Counted from the stretch's first letter, positions 14,483-24,188 are shown. The stretch is DNA of 51,432 bases from an uncultured Romboutsia sp. (GCA_937907205.1 CALESE010000211.1:1-51432); one strand, 5' to 3'. The notes: generated by a model not told the origin, from the sequence alone. Numbers and translations are program-made.

Positions 14483-16092
14483 TATAACACCTCCCTTATT
14501 TTATTGATATGAGTTTTTAAATTATCTTTCATGGCGTTATTAAATACTTTAACATCCGATATTCTATTTACGGCATTGCTAAGACTATAATCAAGTGCAA
14601 AACTAGACGTAGGTGCTATAACTCCACCTTCAATTCTGTAAGTAGTTTCACCTTTATATGATGCGACTGGAATAGGTAGGCACTCATAAACCTCTTCTTG
14701 TGCTAGTTGATATACTACTGTTACGTTATTACCTTGTAACCATTGTTTGAAACCTTGCACATCTTGTGTAGTTAATTTGGATTTATTTACCCTCAATAAT
14801 GCTGTACTGTCCTTTGTTAGATATATACCCTCTGCCTCATCAGTTAGTATAGATGTAGTTGAGTTAAATTTATCGGTTATAATATTAACATTATCTACTG
14901 CATATTTAGGGATGATATTATTTAGTTGTAATACTACTGAATTTTCGAGTTCCCTATCTGTTCTTAAAGTCCAATTCTCACTACCATTAAGTACCATTTC
15001 TTCTGACCTCTTATGATAGTAATACTTACCGTCTGCGTGTTTCTCTATACTATCCCATTCTCTTAACACAGGTTTTTTCCAAATTCCATCCACGTCTTTA
15101 TATAGCTCCTTTTTATGTTCTTTATAAGGAATATGTTTACGTTCATCATACTCTCCTTTGTAAATCCAAATCCCATCTATTCTGACAGTACAAGCACCTA
15201 AATTAGAATTTTCCAAACTTTCACAATAAGACCCTTTTTGTGCTATAAATGTTTTATATTTTATTCCATTAGTAACAACATTGGTACTAGAAAGCACCCC
15301 ATTGTTATATAAAAGTCTACAATTATTACCTTTTAATACAACAGTATATTTTTCACCTTCAATAAAATTAACCCTCTTAAATTTGTAGCGATGGTATGAG
15401 TTCGTCGCATTATAAGTTAAACTTCCTCCATTAGTAAAAATATCTACATTAGGGATAGTATATCCTCCATACATATTAGCTAAGTTTCCATCGCCTTTAA
15501 TACTTAAAATACTTATTTTATCAACATCTTCTCCAACAGATTTGAGTCCTTCAAAATAATTTGGTGGGTTTTGAGTATGGTCTCCTTCTAAAATAATAAT
15601 TCTAAATTTTAACTTGCACCCAACCTCGGAATTTATGTTATCTACAAAAGTTCTTAAACCTATATTTACATTGCTAAAATCACTTATAGTTGTTATGGTA
15701 AATACAAACTTTCCTGTTCGCCCACCATTTACATTCCTAGTTTCATTAAAACAAGAATAACCTTGTGTAGGGTCTGAACTACTGATTTTTAAAATCGGTA
15801 TATCTGATTTAGCGAATGTATTTTCGACTACATCTACTATAATTGTATATAGAGTGTTAGGCTTTAAATTACCTGTGTATTTAGTAAAAACGTTAGAATA
15901 TCTATGAGATGTAGATGTAAGCTCAACATAACCTGTTTCTTCGTTGAAAGTCGCTTGACCAGAAAGAAAAAAATCACTAGCTTTATTTCCCCATAAATTA
16001 ACCAAAGTTTTACCTTCCAGTTTAATATTTTCAATATACCCATCAGAAGTATTTTCTATGATGAGATTGTTACTGTTTGTTTCGTAAACCAC
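14482..16092 (-). CDS. Tail fibre / receptor-binding protein
   Basis: A 536-residue protein, mostly beta-rich and with repeated polar Asn/Thr/Ser segments. It has two carbohydrate-binding-like regions, around residues 30-170 (NLWGNKASDFFLSGQATFNE, then NVFTKYTGNLKPNTLYTIIV) and 190-320 with a similar NLANMYGGYTIPNVDI...FIEGEKYTVVL layout, so the protein seems to contain a duplicated jelly-roll-type module. The C terminus is helical (NAMKDNLKTHINKIREVL). Position between baseplate and lysis genes supports host recognition. Confidence 0.7.
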   Translation of the reverse strand: MVYETNSNNLIIENTSDGYIENIKLEGKTLVNLWGNKASDFFLSGQATFNEETGYVELTSTSHRYSNVFTKYTGNLKPNTLYTIIVDVVENTFAKSDIPILKISSSDPTQGYSCFNETRNVNGGRTGKFVFTITTISDFSNVNIGLRTFVDNINSEVGCKLKFRIIILEGDHTQNPPNYFEGLKSVGEDVDKISILSIKGDGNLANMYGGYTIPNVDIFTNGGSLTYNATNSYHRYKFKRVNFIEGEKYTVVLKGNNCRLLYNNGVLSSTNVVTNGIKYKTFIAQKGSYCESLENSNLGACTVRIDGIWIYKGEYDERKHIPYKEHKKELYKDVDGIWKKPVLREWDSIEKHADGKYYYHKRSEEMVLNGSENWTLRTDRELENSVVLQLNNIIPKYAVDNVNIITDKFNSTTSILTDEAEGIYLTKDSTALLRVNKSKLTTQDVQGFKQWLQGNNVTVVYQLAQEEVYECLPIPVASYKGETTYRIEGGVIAPTSSFALDYSLSNAVNRISDVKVFNNAMKDNLKTHINKIREVL

Positions 16093-16103
16093 AATATCAC
16101 CTC

Positions 16104-16484
16104 CTAATATAAATTAAATATTTCTATTGTATTAGATATGAGAGTTTCTTTATTTATTCCAAGCTCTTTTTGTATTGCAGATATGTCTTTTCCTTGCTGT
16201 AAAATACTTGTTTTATTATCCGAATCTGACTGAAATAACTTATCTAATGCCCCATCTACATTACTACATTCATTTTTGTTATATTCAACTCTTTCAGCAG
16301 CAAGATCTATATTGCTTAAATCATTTTTTATATTTTTAATAGCGACGTCAATTTTATCCATATTATTGTTAAAAATATCAATGCTATAGTTTTCATTACC
16401 AAGTGGTTTTTCAAGTCCTAATTCATTAGTAGCTAAAGCTCTAGTGATACCATTTTTATATTTTAAATATTTCTTTTTAGTCAT
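16104..16484 (-). CDS. Short tail fibre protein, baseplate-proximal
   Basis: A 126-residue protein. N-terminal YKNGITRALATNELGLEKPL and FNNNMDKIDVAIKNI are typical of the baseplate attachment segment of clostridial tail fibres, followed by a coiled coil. It overlaps the preceding DUF2313-like gene by one base. Probably the collar that links the baseplate to the larger fibre encoded next. Confidence 0.6.
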   Translation of the reverse strand: MTKKKYLKYKNGITRALATNELGLEKPLGNENYSIDIFNNNMDKIDVAIKNIKNDLSNIDLAAERVEYNKNECSNVDGALDKLFQSDSDNKTSILQQGKDISAIQKELGINKETLISNTIEIFNLY

Positions 16485-17026
16485 TACTTATCACCCCTTA
16501 TCTGCTTAGAAGTTCTTAATTCATCATGTGTAAATTTTGATAACTCATCATGAGTAAATTTAGATAAATCATTATGATTGTTATATGTAAATTTATAACT
16601 ATGTGCTAAATGACAAGGCTTAATTTCATTTATAGTCTTATCAAGTTCATCAAAAGCATTTGGAACTCCAATAGATCCTACAAATATTATTTCAAATCTA
16701 TATTCATCATGCATTACATTTATTTCAACTTCTCCGTTTGAATAAGCTTCACATATATTTTTTATAACTGATACAGTAGAAGTACCTCTTGACCTCATTT
16801 TAGCCTTTATATTTTCTCGCCTAGTATTAATAGGTAATGTATTTTTCTTTATATCTAATAAGTTTTCCCACCTATCAAGTCCATGTGTAGCCGTATCTAC
16901 AAAGAATTGATTTAAAGTATCTTCAACAGATTTGTATAGATTTTGAGATTCTACATCTAAACCTTGTTGTATAGGTCTAGTAAATATATTGTCATAAAAA
17001 TAAGGCAGTTTATCTATTAAAGACAT
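16484..17026 (-). CDS. Baseplate protein, XkdU/YmfQ (DUF2313) family
   Basis: A 180-residue protein. The core segment (LNQFFVDTATHGLDRWENLL, then TRRENIKAKMRSRGTSTVSV) is the DUF2313 signature of the tail-end protein that follows baseplate J in PBSX/Mu-like phages. The C terminus carries a short tandem repeat, DLSKFTHDEL-SKFTHDEL, not part of the conserved domain. The ATG overlaps the baseplate J stop by one base. Confidence 0.82.
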   Translation of the reverse strand: MSLIDKLPYFYDNIFTRPIQQGLDVESQNLYKSVEDTLNQFFVDTATHGLDRWENLLDIKKNTLPINTRRENIKAKMRSRGTSTVSVIKNICEAYSNGEVEINVMHDEYRFEIIFVGSIGVPNAFDELDKTINEIKPCHLAHSYKFTYNNHNDLSKFTHDELSKFTHDELRTSKQIRGDK

Positions 17027-18060
17027 TAAACCACCTCACTAATTTCTACACTTGATATATTTATTATTTTATCCTCTGATATACTTATATTTGATATATC
17101 ATCATTTAACTTTAACTCAATTAAATCATTTACACCTTCAATTTTAGCTAAGATACCATAGATTTTAGAATAAATTAATTCATCATCAATAGTTTTCATA
17201 TACTTATCTAATTCTATATTAAACTCCTGTATAACTTCTTCAATTGTGTAACCTTCTACAATCTCTACACTAGCATTTATATTAACTTCAAGTATAGTAG
17301 GTGTAGTAACTGTTAGCTCACAGCCAATAGGCATTTCACTTTCAATATGTTCCTTACAAATATTTACCAAATCTTCATTTACAGGTTTATTATTACTTCC
17401 TGTAACCATAACTTTTACTGTACCATTACCATTCCAAAGAGGATAAACCTTTGCTTTTCCTATACCTTCACATTCTAAAGCCCATTGTTCATAATGATAA
17501 ATATTTCCACTTGTACTAGGATTAGATACCACCTTTTTAAATCTAGCTAGTAACTCTTCATCTTTTTCTATATCTGTACCATTTGTTATATCAGAAATCA
17601 ATGTAAGGCCTTCTAAACCTTCTATATCATCAATCCATGTAAATATACTGTCTTGTTCTAAATTATATTTATAGCCTACTTCTATAGCCTCTATTTCAAC
17701 TTTTTCATCACTTGGCAATACAATATCATTTAATACTACAAATTGTAAGCCACTACTGTATAAAATAGTACCATTTGGAATATATGTACCTTCTTGACCA
17801 GTTGCAATTAGCTTTCCTTTTGCTGTTGTTCCTTGTTTTCTATATACACCAAATTCTGCAACCCTTTTATCTAAGAAGTCATAAAAAGTATCTTCTATAA
17901 AACCAAGTTTTAATATATCCTCCATATTTATATAGCTCTTTGCAAGTTCTTCGGCAATTGGCGATATCATATTGTGTATAAAAGATCCTTCGATTTTGCT
18001 TAAATTAGTATCTGTATTATTTAATATCCTTCCTTTTATATTTTCATAAGTATTAGACAT
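17026..18060 (-). CDS. Baseplate J/gp47 family wedge protein (XkdT)
   Basis: A 344-residue protein with the baseplate J pattern: N-terminal helix pair, then KQGTTAKGKLIATGQEGTYI (beta module), NGTDIEKDEELLARFKKVVS, and KAKVYPLWNGNGTVKVMVTG. It forms the wedge that joins sheath contraction to baseplate opening. It overlaps the DUF2634 gene by 8 bases, indicating coupled translation in the tail operon. Confidence 0.9.
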   Translation of the reverse strand: MSNTYENIKGRILNNTDTNLSKIEGSFIHNMISPIAEELAKSYINMEDILKLGFIEDTFYDFLDKRVAEFGVYRKQGTTAKGKLIATGQEGTYIPNGTILYSSGLQFVVLNDIVLPSDEKVEIEAIEVGYKYNLEQDSIFTWIDDIEGLEGLTLISDITNGTDIEKDEELLARFKKVVSNPSTSGNIYHYEQWALECEGIGKAKVYPLWNGNGTVKVMVTGSNNKPVNEDLVNICKEHIESEMPIGCELTVTTPTILEVNINASVEIVEGYTIEEVIQEFNIELDKYMKTIDDELIYSKIYGILAKIEGVNDLIELKLNDDISNISISEDKIINISSVEISEVV

Positions 18061-18511
18061 TTAGCACAATACCCCCTTCGTAAATGGTAGTTACAGTAAC
18101 TTCACCACTTAATTTATCACCATCAAAATTAATATTATCAACCTTTACATCCGTTATATACGGATTAAGAATAGAAGGTTCATTGTCTCTTATAATTCCT
18201 AAAGCTTCTTTTATATATTTCTCAAAGTCTGCTTTAGTAAGTTCTAATGAATAGCCTTTACCTATCAATGATTTAACTTCACTTCCATAATCCCATGAGT
18301 ATATTGAATGTTCAAATCTATTAACATTTAAAGCTTTCCATATCCAAACACTTAAAGCTTCATTTTCCTTAACTATCTTAAAATCACCATTTTCAATTAA
18401 TGGACATTCTTTTTCAAAGTTCCAAGCTATTTCATAAAATGTAGGTAAAGGCTCATTATTTTGTTTTAAGTCAACCTCAATAGGGGAAATAAAAGGATAC
18501 ATACCACTCAT
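18053..18511 (-). CDS. DUF2634 baseplate protein (XkdS)
   Basis: A 152-residue protein with the DUF2634 pattern (YEIAWNFEKECPLIENGDF, WIWKALNVNRFEHSIYSWDYGSE) seen in XkdS and T4 gp25-like proteins of Gram-positive myophages. It is a small lysozyme-fold baseplate wedge component without an enzymatic site. It overlaps both neighbours by a few bases. Confidence 0.87.
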   Translation of the reverse strand: MSGMYPFISPIEVDLKQNNEPLPTFYEIAWNFEKECPLIENGDFKIVKENEALSVWIWKALNVNRFEHSIYSWDYGSEVKSLIGKGYSLELTKADFEKYIKEALGIIRDNEPSILNPYITDVKVDNINFDGDKLSGEVTVTTIYEGGIVLNV

Positions 18512-18798
18512 AGCTTTACCACCTTATTTAAAACTAAAAAAAGGTCGCCTTGTCTTAACAAAACCACCTTATCTCCTACATTTAATTTATTTTCATAATT
18601 ATTATTTATTAAATTATGTCTATCTAATAAACCTTTATCAATTTCTAGGTTATCTTTATCCAAAGGTATACCATTAGTTTCAATAATTATATCAGGAAGT
18701 GATGATTTTACAATTCCTGTTATTAACTGTGGCTTTATGGCTTTTTGAACTTCTTGCCTTATTATCGTTAAAAACTCATTAAAAGGATTTTTCTCCAT
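18508..18798 (-). CDS. DUF2577 baseplate protein (XkdR)
   Basis: A 96-residue protein with the DUF2577 core (ITGIVKSSLPDIIIETNGIP and LNVGDKVVLLRQGDLFLVL). It sits between the hub hydrolase and DUF2634, the conserved order in PBSX-like tails. Probably caps or connects the hub. Stop/start overlap with the next gene is 4 bases. Confidence 0.85.
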   Translation of the reverse strand: MEKNPFNEFLTIIRQEVQKAIKPQLITGIVKSSLPDIIIETNGIPLDKDNLEIDKGLLDRHNLINNNYENKLNVGDKVVLLRQGDLFLVLNKVVKL

Positions 18799-20589
18799 TT
18801 ACAACACCCTCCTTGCACCTTTATATTTTGAAGTGTAATAACTAGAATTTATATTTGCATATTTAACTACATCTCCAGTTTTTGGTGCATGAATCATTTC
18901 ACCATCACCTACATACATACCGACATGACTTACTCTACCTTTACCCATAGTGTCAAAGAATACCATATCTCCAGGTTGTAAGTTAGACTTAGATATAGAA
19001 GTTCCATACATTGATTGGTCGTAAGAAGTACGAGGTATATTTATACCTACTTTCTTATATGCAAATTGCATTAATCCACTACAATCAAAGCTATTAGGGC
19101 CTGTTGCTCCCCATACATATGGCTTTCCGAGCTTAGTTTTAACAACGGCTATAACATCTCTTTGTTTTACACTCATTGAGCTACTGTTAGCGTATGTATT
19201 ATCATTTTTCTTATATCCTGTACCATCTCCTATAATTGCTGAACCATTTTTTCTTCCCCAAGCATAAGCTTCAGTTTTATTAGACATAAGCAAATCAAAT
19301 TGATAAACTCCGTTCCTAACCTTAATTGCTCCACCTCTATCAGTTACTGTATATGTTTGACCATCTTTGTTAGTTCCTGTACCTTGAATTTGTATCTTAG
19401 TACCAAAAGGCACAGATTTAGGAGCAGCACAAGTTCTCTTTGATGGATCTAGTCTATTACCTTGTGCATCATAGAAACCACCTTGAAGTTTTGAGTTTTC
19501 TGGATAATACGCTGTAAACAAAGCTTTTACCTCTTTGCCGTTTAAGATAGCTGTACCACTTGTAGTATAAGAATTATTTGAACTAGAACTACTTTCCTTT
19601 TGTTCATCTTGACCAGCATTAACCTCATTCATCATATTCTTAAATGCTAAATTTAAATCCACTGTATACTTAAAATCTTCCCATGTGTGCCTATCACTAT
19701 CTATATAAAACAGTCCTGTCATTCCCGTATAATTATCTTTTACTGTAACGGCTGTTCCTGTTATGCAAGTGCTATCCCCAAATCCTGTTAGACTTGAACT
19801 TTGCTCAATACCATTTAAAAGCTTCTTAGCTTCTGTATTAACATCTTTACCTCCTTCTATTTGAAGAACTCTTTGAAATAGCCCATATAAGCCTTTATCC
19901 TTATCATTTTCAACTACTGATTGTTTATTTCCATTTTCATCAACTATAACAACCTTGTTAACCATATTAGCAATACTACTACTGTAACTATTAGATACTA
20001 TATTTTTACCTTCTTCAAAAGATAATTTAAGGGTTACTTTTCCTTTTTCTTCTACATAGAACTTATTTCCACGAGTTATAAGCATATAATTCTTACCATT
20101 AGTAGCATTAGCATAAGTATAAGCACTCATTATTATGTCATATAAGCTTGTATCCATGAAAATTTTAGAATAGCTAACTCCTGTATTAGCAATAGAGCCT
20201 ATATTAAGTTTATATTTATCAAATATAGTTTTAGCAATAGTTTCGGGCTTTTGGTCTTTAAAATTAAAAGCATCATGTACATCAACTAGCTTAGTTCCCC
20301 AATCAAAACAAGTGTAACTTATAGTATTTGAGTTTGAATTTCTAGTGGTTGAGTATACCCAACCTTGAAATAATTCTGTATTATCCTCATAAAATTGTAT
20401 TAAATATCCTTCTTCTATCCTAATTGATCTTAAATTTATATCTAAGTTAGTACCAAGTACATCAAATTCTAATGTACGAGCAGCTTGCTTATAATCTCCA
20501 CTCCATACGACTTTAGTTACTAAGTTTGTAATATTAGTAACTTCATTTGTTCTATTAGTAACTAGAACTTTTATAGGCTTTGAAATCAT
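18799..20589 (-). CDS. Tail hub XkdQ fused to 3D and NlpC/P60 wall-hydrolase domains
   Basis: The start at 20589 is preferred because its ATG overlaps the upstream TGA (ATGA); an in-frame TTG lies 18 bases earlier. The 596-residue product has an N-terminal XkdQ/gpD-like hub domain (about 1-310). A 3D domain follows at about 350-460 (LFTAYYPENSKLQGG ... TVTDRGGAI, with the Asp motif). An NlpC/P60 peptidase forms the end (GKPYVWGATGPNSFDCSGLM, catalytic Cys near 502; SHVGMYVGDGEMIHAP supplies the His). It probably opens peptidoglycan during DNA entry. Carrying two hydrolase-type modules on a hub is richer than the B. subtilis XkdQ. Confidence 0.9.
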   Translation of the reverse strand: MISKPIKVLVTNRTNEVTNITNLVTKVVWSGDYKQAARTLEFDVLGTNLDINLRSIRIEEGYLIQFYEDNTELFQGWVYSTTRNSNSNTISYTCFDWGTKLVDVHDAFNFKDQKPETIAKTIFDKYKLNIGSIANTGVSYSKIFMDTSLYDIIMSAYTYANATNGKNYMLITRGNKFYVEEKGKVTLKLSFEEGKNIVSNSYSSSIANMVNKVVIVDENGNKQSVVENDKDKGLYGLFQRVLQIEGGKDVNTEAKKLLNGIEQSSSLTGFGDSTCITGTAVTVKDNYTGMTGLFYIDSDRHTWEDFKYTVDLNLAFKNMMNEVNAGQDEQKESSSSSNNSYTTSGTAILNGKEVKALFTAYYPENSKLQGGFYDAQGNRLDPSKRTCAAPKSVPFGTKIQIQGTGTNKDGQTYTVTDRGGAIKVRNGVYQFDLLMSNKTEAYAWGRKNGSAIIGDGTGYKKNDNTYANSSSMSVKQRDVIAVVKTKLGKPYVWGATGPNSFDCSGLMQFAYKKVGINIPRTSYDQSMYGTSISKSNLQPGDMVFFDTMGKGRVSHVGMYVGDGEMIHAPKTGDVVKYANINSSYYTSKYKGARRVL

Positions 20590-21212
20590 GGTATTACCAA
20601 CTGCCAATTAGGATATATAATATTGTTATTTTTAAGACTTGGATATTTACTAGAATTTGCATTTTTAATTTTAGGATAATTGCTACCTTTGCCATAATAC
20701 TTTTGTGCTATGTCCCAAAGGTTATCACCTTTTACAACTTTATGTACTTTTTGTTTACTTGTATCAGTATTAGTGTTTTCGTTAGGTCTTTGAGTATTAG
20801 AATTGCTTGTATTAGCTTTAGTGTCTATATATTCAACAAAACTTATAGTGTAATACACATCTCCTGTACCATCTTGTTCTCCATATGTAAAATCACTTAT
20901 AATAAATAAGTTATTTATATTAGTACCTGTTATAGTTAAAATAACAGGAGAACCACGTCTAAACCACGAATTTACATTATCAACACAAGTGTAAGGCTTT
21001 GGAACATTTTTGTAAGCATTAAAACTGTATTCTTGATTAGGGAAGAAACATGAAATTTCAATCTTTCTAAGTCCTTTACCACCATAGATGCTTATATCTC
21101 CATACTTTACAATTCCTTCACCATTAATTTTAGCATTACCCTCTAAAACAAAATTAGGAGGATTGACAGGTAACTGAAATTTTAATCTATTATTCCTTAT
21201 CCAAATCTCCAT
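20586..21212 (-). CDS. LysM tail protein (XkdP)
   Basis: A 208-residue protein. The N-terminal 120 residues (ISCFFPNQEYSFNAYKNVPK and the beta strands after it) match the XkdP phage domain, followed by a Thr/Asn-rich linker and a C-terminal LysM motif (VHKVVKGDNLWDIAQKYYGK ... NWQLVIP). It likely holds the tail tip to peptidoglycan or links tape measure to hub. Its stop overlaps the next ATG. Confidence 0.88.
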   Translation of the reverse strand: MEIWIRNNRLKFQLPVNPPNFVLEGNAKINGEGIVKYGDISIYGGKGLRKIEISCFFPNQEYSFNAYKNVPKPYTCVDNVNSWFRRGSPVILTITGTNINNLFIISDFTYGEQDGTGDVYYTISFVEYIDTKANTSNSNTQRPNENTNTDTSKQKVHKVVKGDNLWDIAQKYYGKGSNYPKIKNANSSKYPSLKNNNIIYPNWQLVIP

Positions 21213-23029
21213 TATCCTCTAACACCTCCTACCACTATTCTTCCTTGATTTAACTTTCTTACAAAAGCATTTGCTATTCTATCAACATCTGCTTCTTCTC
21301 TTACAGTTAATCCATTTACATTTACAACAACACTACTTGATTGACCTAAACCTTTTTCGTAATTATCAGCTTCTCTACGAGTTAATATTTTTTCTCCTTG
21401 ATGAAGCCTTCTTAATTCGTCATTTCTAGCTATTCTACCACTACCAAAAGCATTTCTTTTAGCACCTTTATTATTGCTATTTTTAAACTCCTTAATGCCG
21501 TTGCTTATATTTTCAATACCTTTTTTAACAAAGTTTATAGTACCTTGTATTGGATTAGCTAAAAAATCTTTTAAGCCTTGCCACCATTCCTTTATTTTTT
21601 CAACTACTTCTAAAGTTTTATCTTTAATACCGTTCCAATTACTTTCCCATGCATTTTTAATATTTATAACAGCTAAAATAAGAATACCTATACCAAGTAC
21701 TAAAAGTCCAATCGGAGAACATACAAAAGCTATAACAGCAGATATACCTGTAAGTGCTAATCCTAAAGCACCTATTGCACCTATAACCAAGCCAACAACT
21801 AAACCAGCCATAATCATTTTTGAAATCATTTCTTTTTGTTCAGGACTTAAAGCATTAAATTTAGATGCTAACCCTCCGATTGCTTCTGCTAAATCTCTTA
21901 CTATCGGTAGCATAGCTGTACCAATTTCTATGCTTGCATACCTAATTTGATTTTTCATCATAGCTAAAGCACTTTCAGTTGTTGCATATCTTTTGCTAGC
22001 TTCTTCTGCTAAGGCTGAATTTTCTCCAAAAGCATTAGCACTACTATTTAGATACGCAGATAATTCCTCATGGCTACCAGCTAAAGCTAATACAGTTTCT
22101 CTAAGTCTAACTTCTTTTATATCTAAATCAGCTAAAACCTTATATGGATCAGCACTTGTACCAATGCCACTAATAACCTTACTAATTGCTTTAGCTGGAT
22201 CTACTTTAAATAAATTTTGGAATTCTTTTGAAGTTGTATTTGCCAATTTTGCATATTTTTTTAAATCTTTACTACTTGAAGTAACAGCATTTTGAATGCT
22301 AATAGCAAACTTAGAAAATGCACTACCACCCATTTCAGCTTCAATCCCTGTACTTGCAATAGCTGTTGATATGCCTAAAACATCACTTGATGACATTCCA
22401 ATCATCTTACTTGAACGAGCTATTCTCGAAGCCATTGAAAGTATCTTGCTTTCAGTAGTAGCAGAGTTGTTTCCTAAGTAAGTAATAGCTGAACCAACTT
22501 TATCAATGTTATCCATATTTTCTTTCATAACATTCATAAATTGGGCTATTTGAAGTGTTCCTTCTTCTAAAGATATATCCGTTGAATCTGTAAGCATAGC
22601 AACAGTTTCAGTAAACTTTTTCATATCTTTTATACCAACATTTAATTGACCACCTATTTCAGCAATCTTTGCTAAATCTTCAACTGTTTTTGGTATTCGA
22701 GTACTCATTTCAAGTAATTCTGTTCTAAATTTGCTTAACTCTTCTGTTGTAGCATCAACTGTTTTTACAACTCCTGCAAAAGCACTTTCAAAGCTTGTAG
22801 CATCCTTAACAGCAGTAAAAGCTATAGCCCCAAATATAGTAGTCATAGCTGCACCAGCTTTAAGCATTGCTTTAGAATTTGATTTAATAGTTTTAGATAA
22901 GCTATTATTAGCTTCTTCAACCATTTCTTGATGCTTTTTCATATCTTTTAAGTTACCATTTACAGTTTTAATAACTTTTGACATTTCATCTTTCATTTTA
23001 AGAATTGCCATTAGTTGTTTATCGTTCAT
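21212..23029 (-). CDS. Tail tape measure protein (TP901 family)
   Basis: A 605-residue protein, long helical N terminus and Ala/Ser-rich core (FESAFAGVVKTVDATTEELS, AEIGGQLNVGIKDMKKFTET) typical of TP901 tape measure proteins. A hydrophobic stretch lies around residues 405-455 (AGLVVGLVIGAIGALGLALT and SPIGLLVLGIGILILAVINI), as expected for membrane insertion on injection. The length suggests a tail of roughly 90 nm by the usual rule of about 0.15 nm per residue; that is an estimate. The gene follows the frameshifted chaperone pair. Confidence 0.92.
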   Translation of the reverse strand: MNDKQLMAILKMKDEMSKVIKTVNGNLKDMKKHQEMVEEANNSLSKTIKSNSKAMLKAGAAMTTIFGAIAFTAVKDATSFESAFAGVVKTVDATTEELSKFRTELLEMSTRIPKTVEDLAKIAEIGGQLNVGIKDMKKFTETVAMLTDSTDISLEEGTLQIAQFMNVMKENMDNIDKVGSAITYLGNNSATTESKILSMASRIARSSKMIGMSSSDVLGISTAIASTGIEAEMGGSAFSKFAISIQNAVTSSSKDLKKYAKLANTTSKEFQNLFKVDPAKAISKVISGIGTSADPYKVLADLDIKEVRLRETVLALAGSHEELSAYLNSSANAFGENSALAEEASKRYATTESALAMMKNQIRYASIEIGTAMLPIVRDLAEAIGGLASKFNALSPEQKEMISKMIMAGLVVGLVIGAIGALGLALTGISAVIAFVCSPIGLLVLGIGILILAVINIKNAWESNWNGIKDKTLEVVEKIKEWWQGLKDFLANPIQGTINFVKKGIENISNGIKEFKNSNNKGAKRNAFGSGRIARNDELRRLHQGEKILTRREADNYEKGLGQSSSVVVNVNGLTVREEADVDRIANAFVRKLNQGRIVVGGVRG

Positions 23030-23045
23030 AAGCTACCTCCTTCCT

Positions 23046-23222
23046 TTAGAGGTTTTGAGAAGCTTCGTCATATTTTTCTTGACGTTCCTTTAATTCATAC
23101 TCTAAGAAATTTCTTATGATAAGTTTTTCTCCAAAAGGTCGAGTGTAATAATCAAGTGGCATTATATTTTTTTCACGAAAAAGAAGATACATTAGATTAA
23201 CCTCTGCATCTTCCTCTATTAG
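23046..23222 (-). CDS. Tail chaperone frameshift extension (gpGT-like C-terminal part)
   Basis: An open frame of 58 residues, from LIEEDAEVNLMYLLFREK to YDEASQNL, in the -1 frame relative to the XkdN-like gene. It has no credible start codon of its own with an SD. It begins exactly at a slippery A AAA AAC at 23228-23222, directly before the upstream stop TAA (23221-23219). A -1 slip would give a 204-residue fusion. Tail chaperone pairs made this way are conserved in long-tailed phages. The frameshift itself is inferred. Confidence 0.78.
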   Translation of the reverse strand, partial: LIEEDAEVNLMYLLFREKNIMPLDYYTRPFGEKLIIRNFLEYELKERQEKYDEASQNL

Positions 23223-23659
23223 TTTTTTATTTCTTTATCATCTATCTTCTTAACTTCTGATAATTCATCTATAGCATTTGATAACGCATTTAGCTCACCA
23301 CTTAGAAGAATCTTTTCTATTAATTGGTGAGGTGTAGCACAACCAAAATGTCTAACTAAATCCATATTTTTAAACATCTTACAACCTGCTGTTATTGTTC
23401 TTAACTTAACCATATGCATATCAACACTAAAGTTCGTTTTACCGTCTTTATCAGTTTCAAACTTCATTGATTTTTCTTGTATTTCACTTGCTTTCTGTGG
23501 TGTTAATGCTTGTATTTCAAATGGTATAACCTTGTTTAATTTCTTGCAAAACATTTTATGTACTGCTTTTGGTATTTCTATTTTATTTATATCAAAGCCT
23601 AATAGCATTTCAACTGCATTCATTTCTACTACTTGAACTATTTCATTTTTATTTTCCAT
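23219..23659 (-). CDS. XkdN-like tail assembly chaperone, short form
   Basis: A 146-residue protein: EMNAVEMLLGFDINKIEIPK, then VIPFEIQALTPQKASEIQEK, the XkdN-like pattern. It sits between tail tube and tape measure genes, the place of gpG in lambda. It is expected to coat the tape measure protein and recruit tube subunits and not to enter the virion. The last sense codons are ATA AAA AAC before TAA, which form the slippery site described for the extension. Confidence 0.87.
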   Translation of the reverse strand: MENKNEIVQVVEMNAVEMLLGFDINKIEIPKAVHKMFCKKLNKVIPFEIQALTPQKASEIQEKSMKFETDKDGKTNFSVDMHMVKLRTITAGCKMFKNMDLVRHFGCATPHQLIEKILLSGELNALSNAIDELSEVKKIDDKEIKN

Positions 23660-23731
23660 TTTCTAATCCTCCAAGATATAATTTTTAATATTTTTTCTAT
23701 ACAAAAATGAAGGCTAGAGAAATATCTAACC

Positions 23732-24175
23732 TTATACTTCTATAACACTAATTCTAGTATAATCTTCATATGTAAAAGGAGCTTCAATAGTGCCTAATAC
23801 TCCATTTTCCCAATCTGCTATTGTTAAATCATCAAATACAACATTTAAAAGCTGTATAGATTCACAACCAAAGCTGTCTGGGTCAGCTAACTTAGACTGT
23901 AAAATAAAAGTAGGAGTTTTACCATCCCTTACCATTCTACCAATCTTTTGTATTAGTTTAGAATCTACTTTATGAAGCTTAACAGACCCTTTTGATTCAA
24001 CTCCTATTATTTTATAACTTGTATTCATTCTTCTAGCAATTTTTACAGCTTCTTTTTGATACTCGTCTTTTGCTTGAAATGCTATAACTTCAGCCATTTC
24101 TTCACCGTCAAGCCATAACATTCCATGAGTACCATTTATAACTCTTTTACCCTCATTAAATTGTGATGATCTCAT
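23732..24175 (-). CDS. Tail tube protein (XkdM)
   Basis: A 147-residue protein with the XkdM pattern: GKRVINGTHGMLWLDGEEMA at residues 8-27 and IGVESKGSVKLHKVDSKLI, then PDSFGCESIQLLNVVFDDLT. It forms the inner tube inside the sheath. It lies 13 bases after the sheath gene, the standard sheath-tube order of contractile tails. Confidence 0.92.
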   Translation of the reverse strand: MRSSQFNEGKRVINGTHGMLWLDGEEMAEVIAFQAKDEYQKEAVKIARRMNTSYKIIGVESKGSVKLHKVDSKLIQKIGRMVRDGKTPTFILQSKLADPDSFGCESIQLLNVVFDDLTIADWENGVLGTIEAPFTYEDYTRISVIEV

Positions 24176-24188
24176 ATGCTACACCCCC

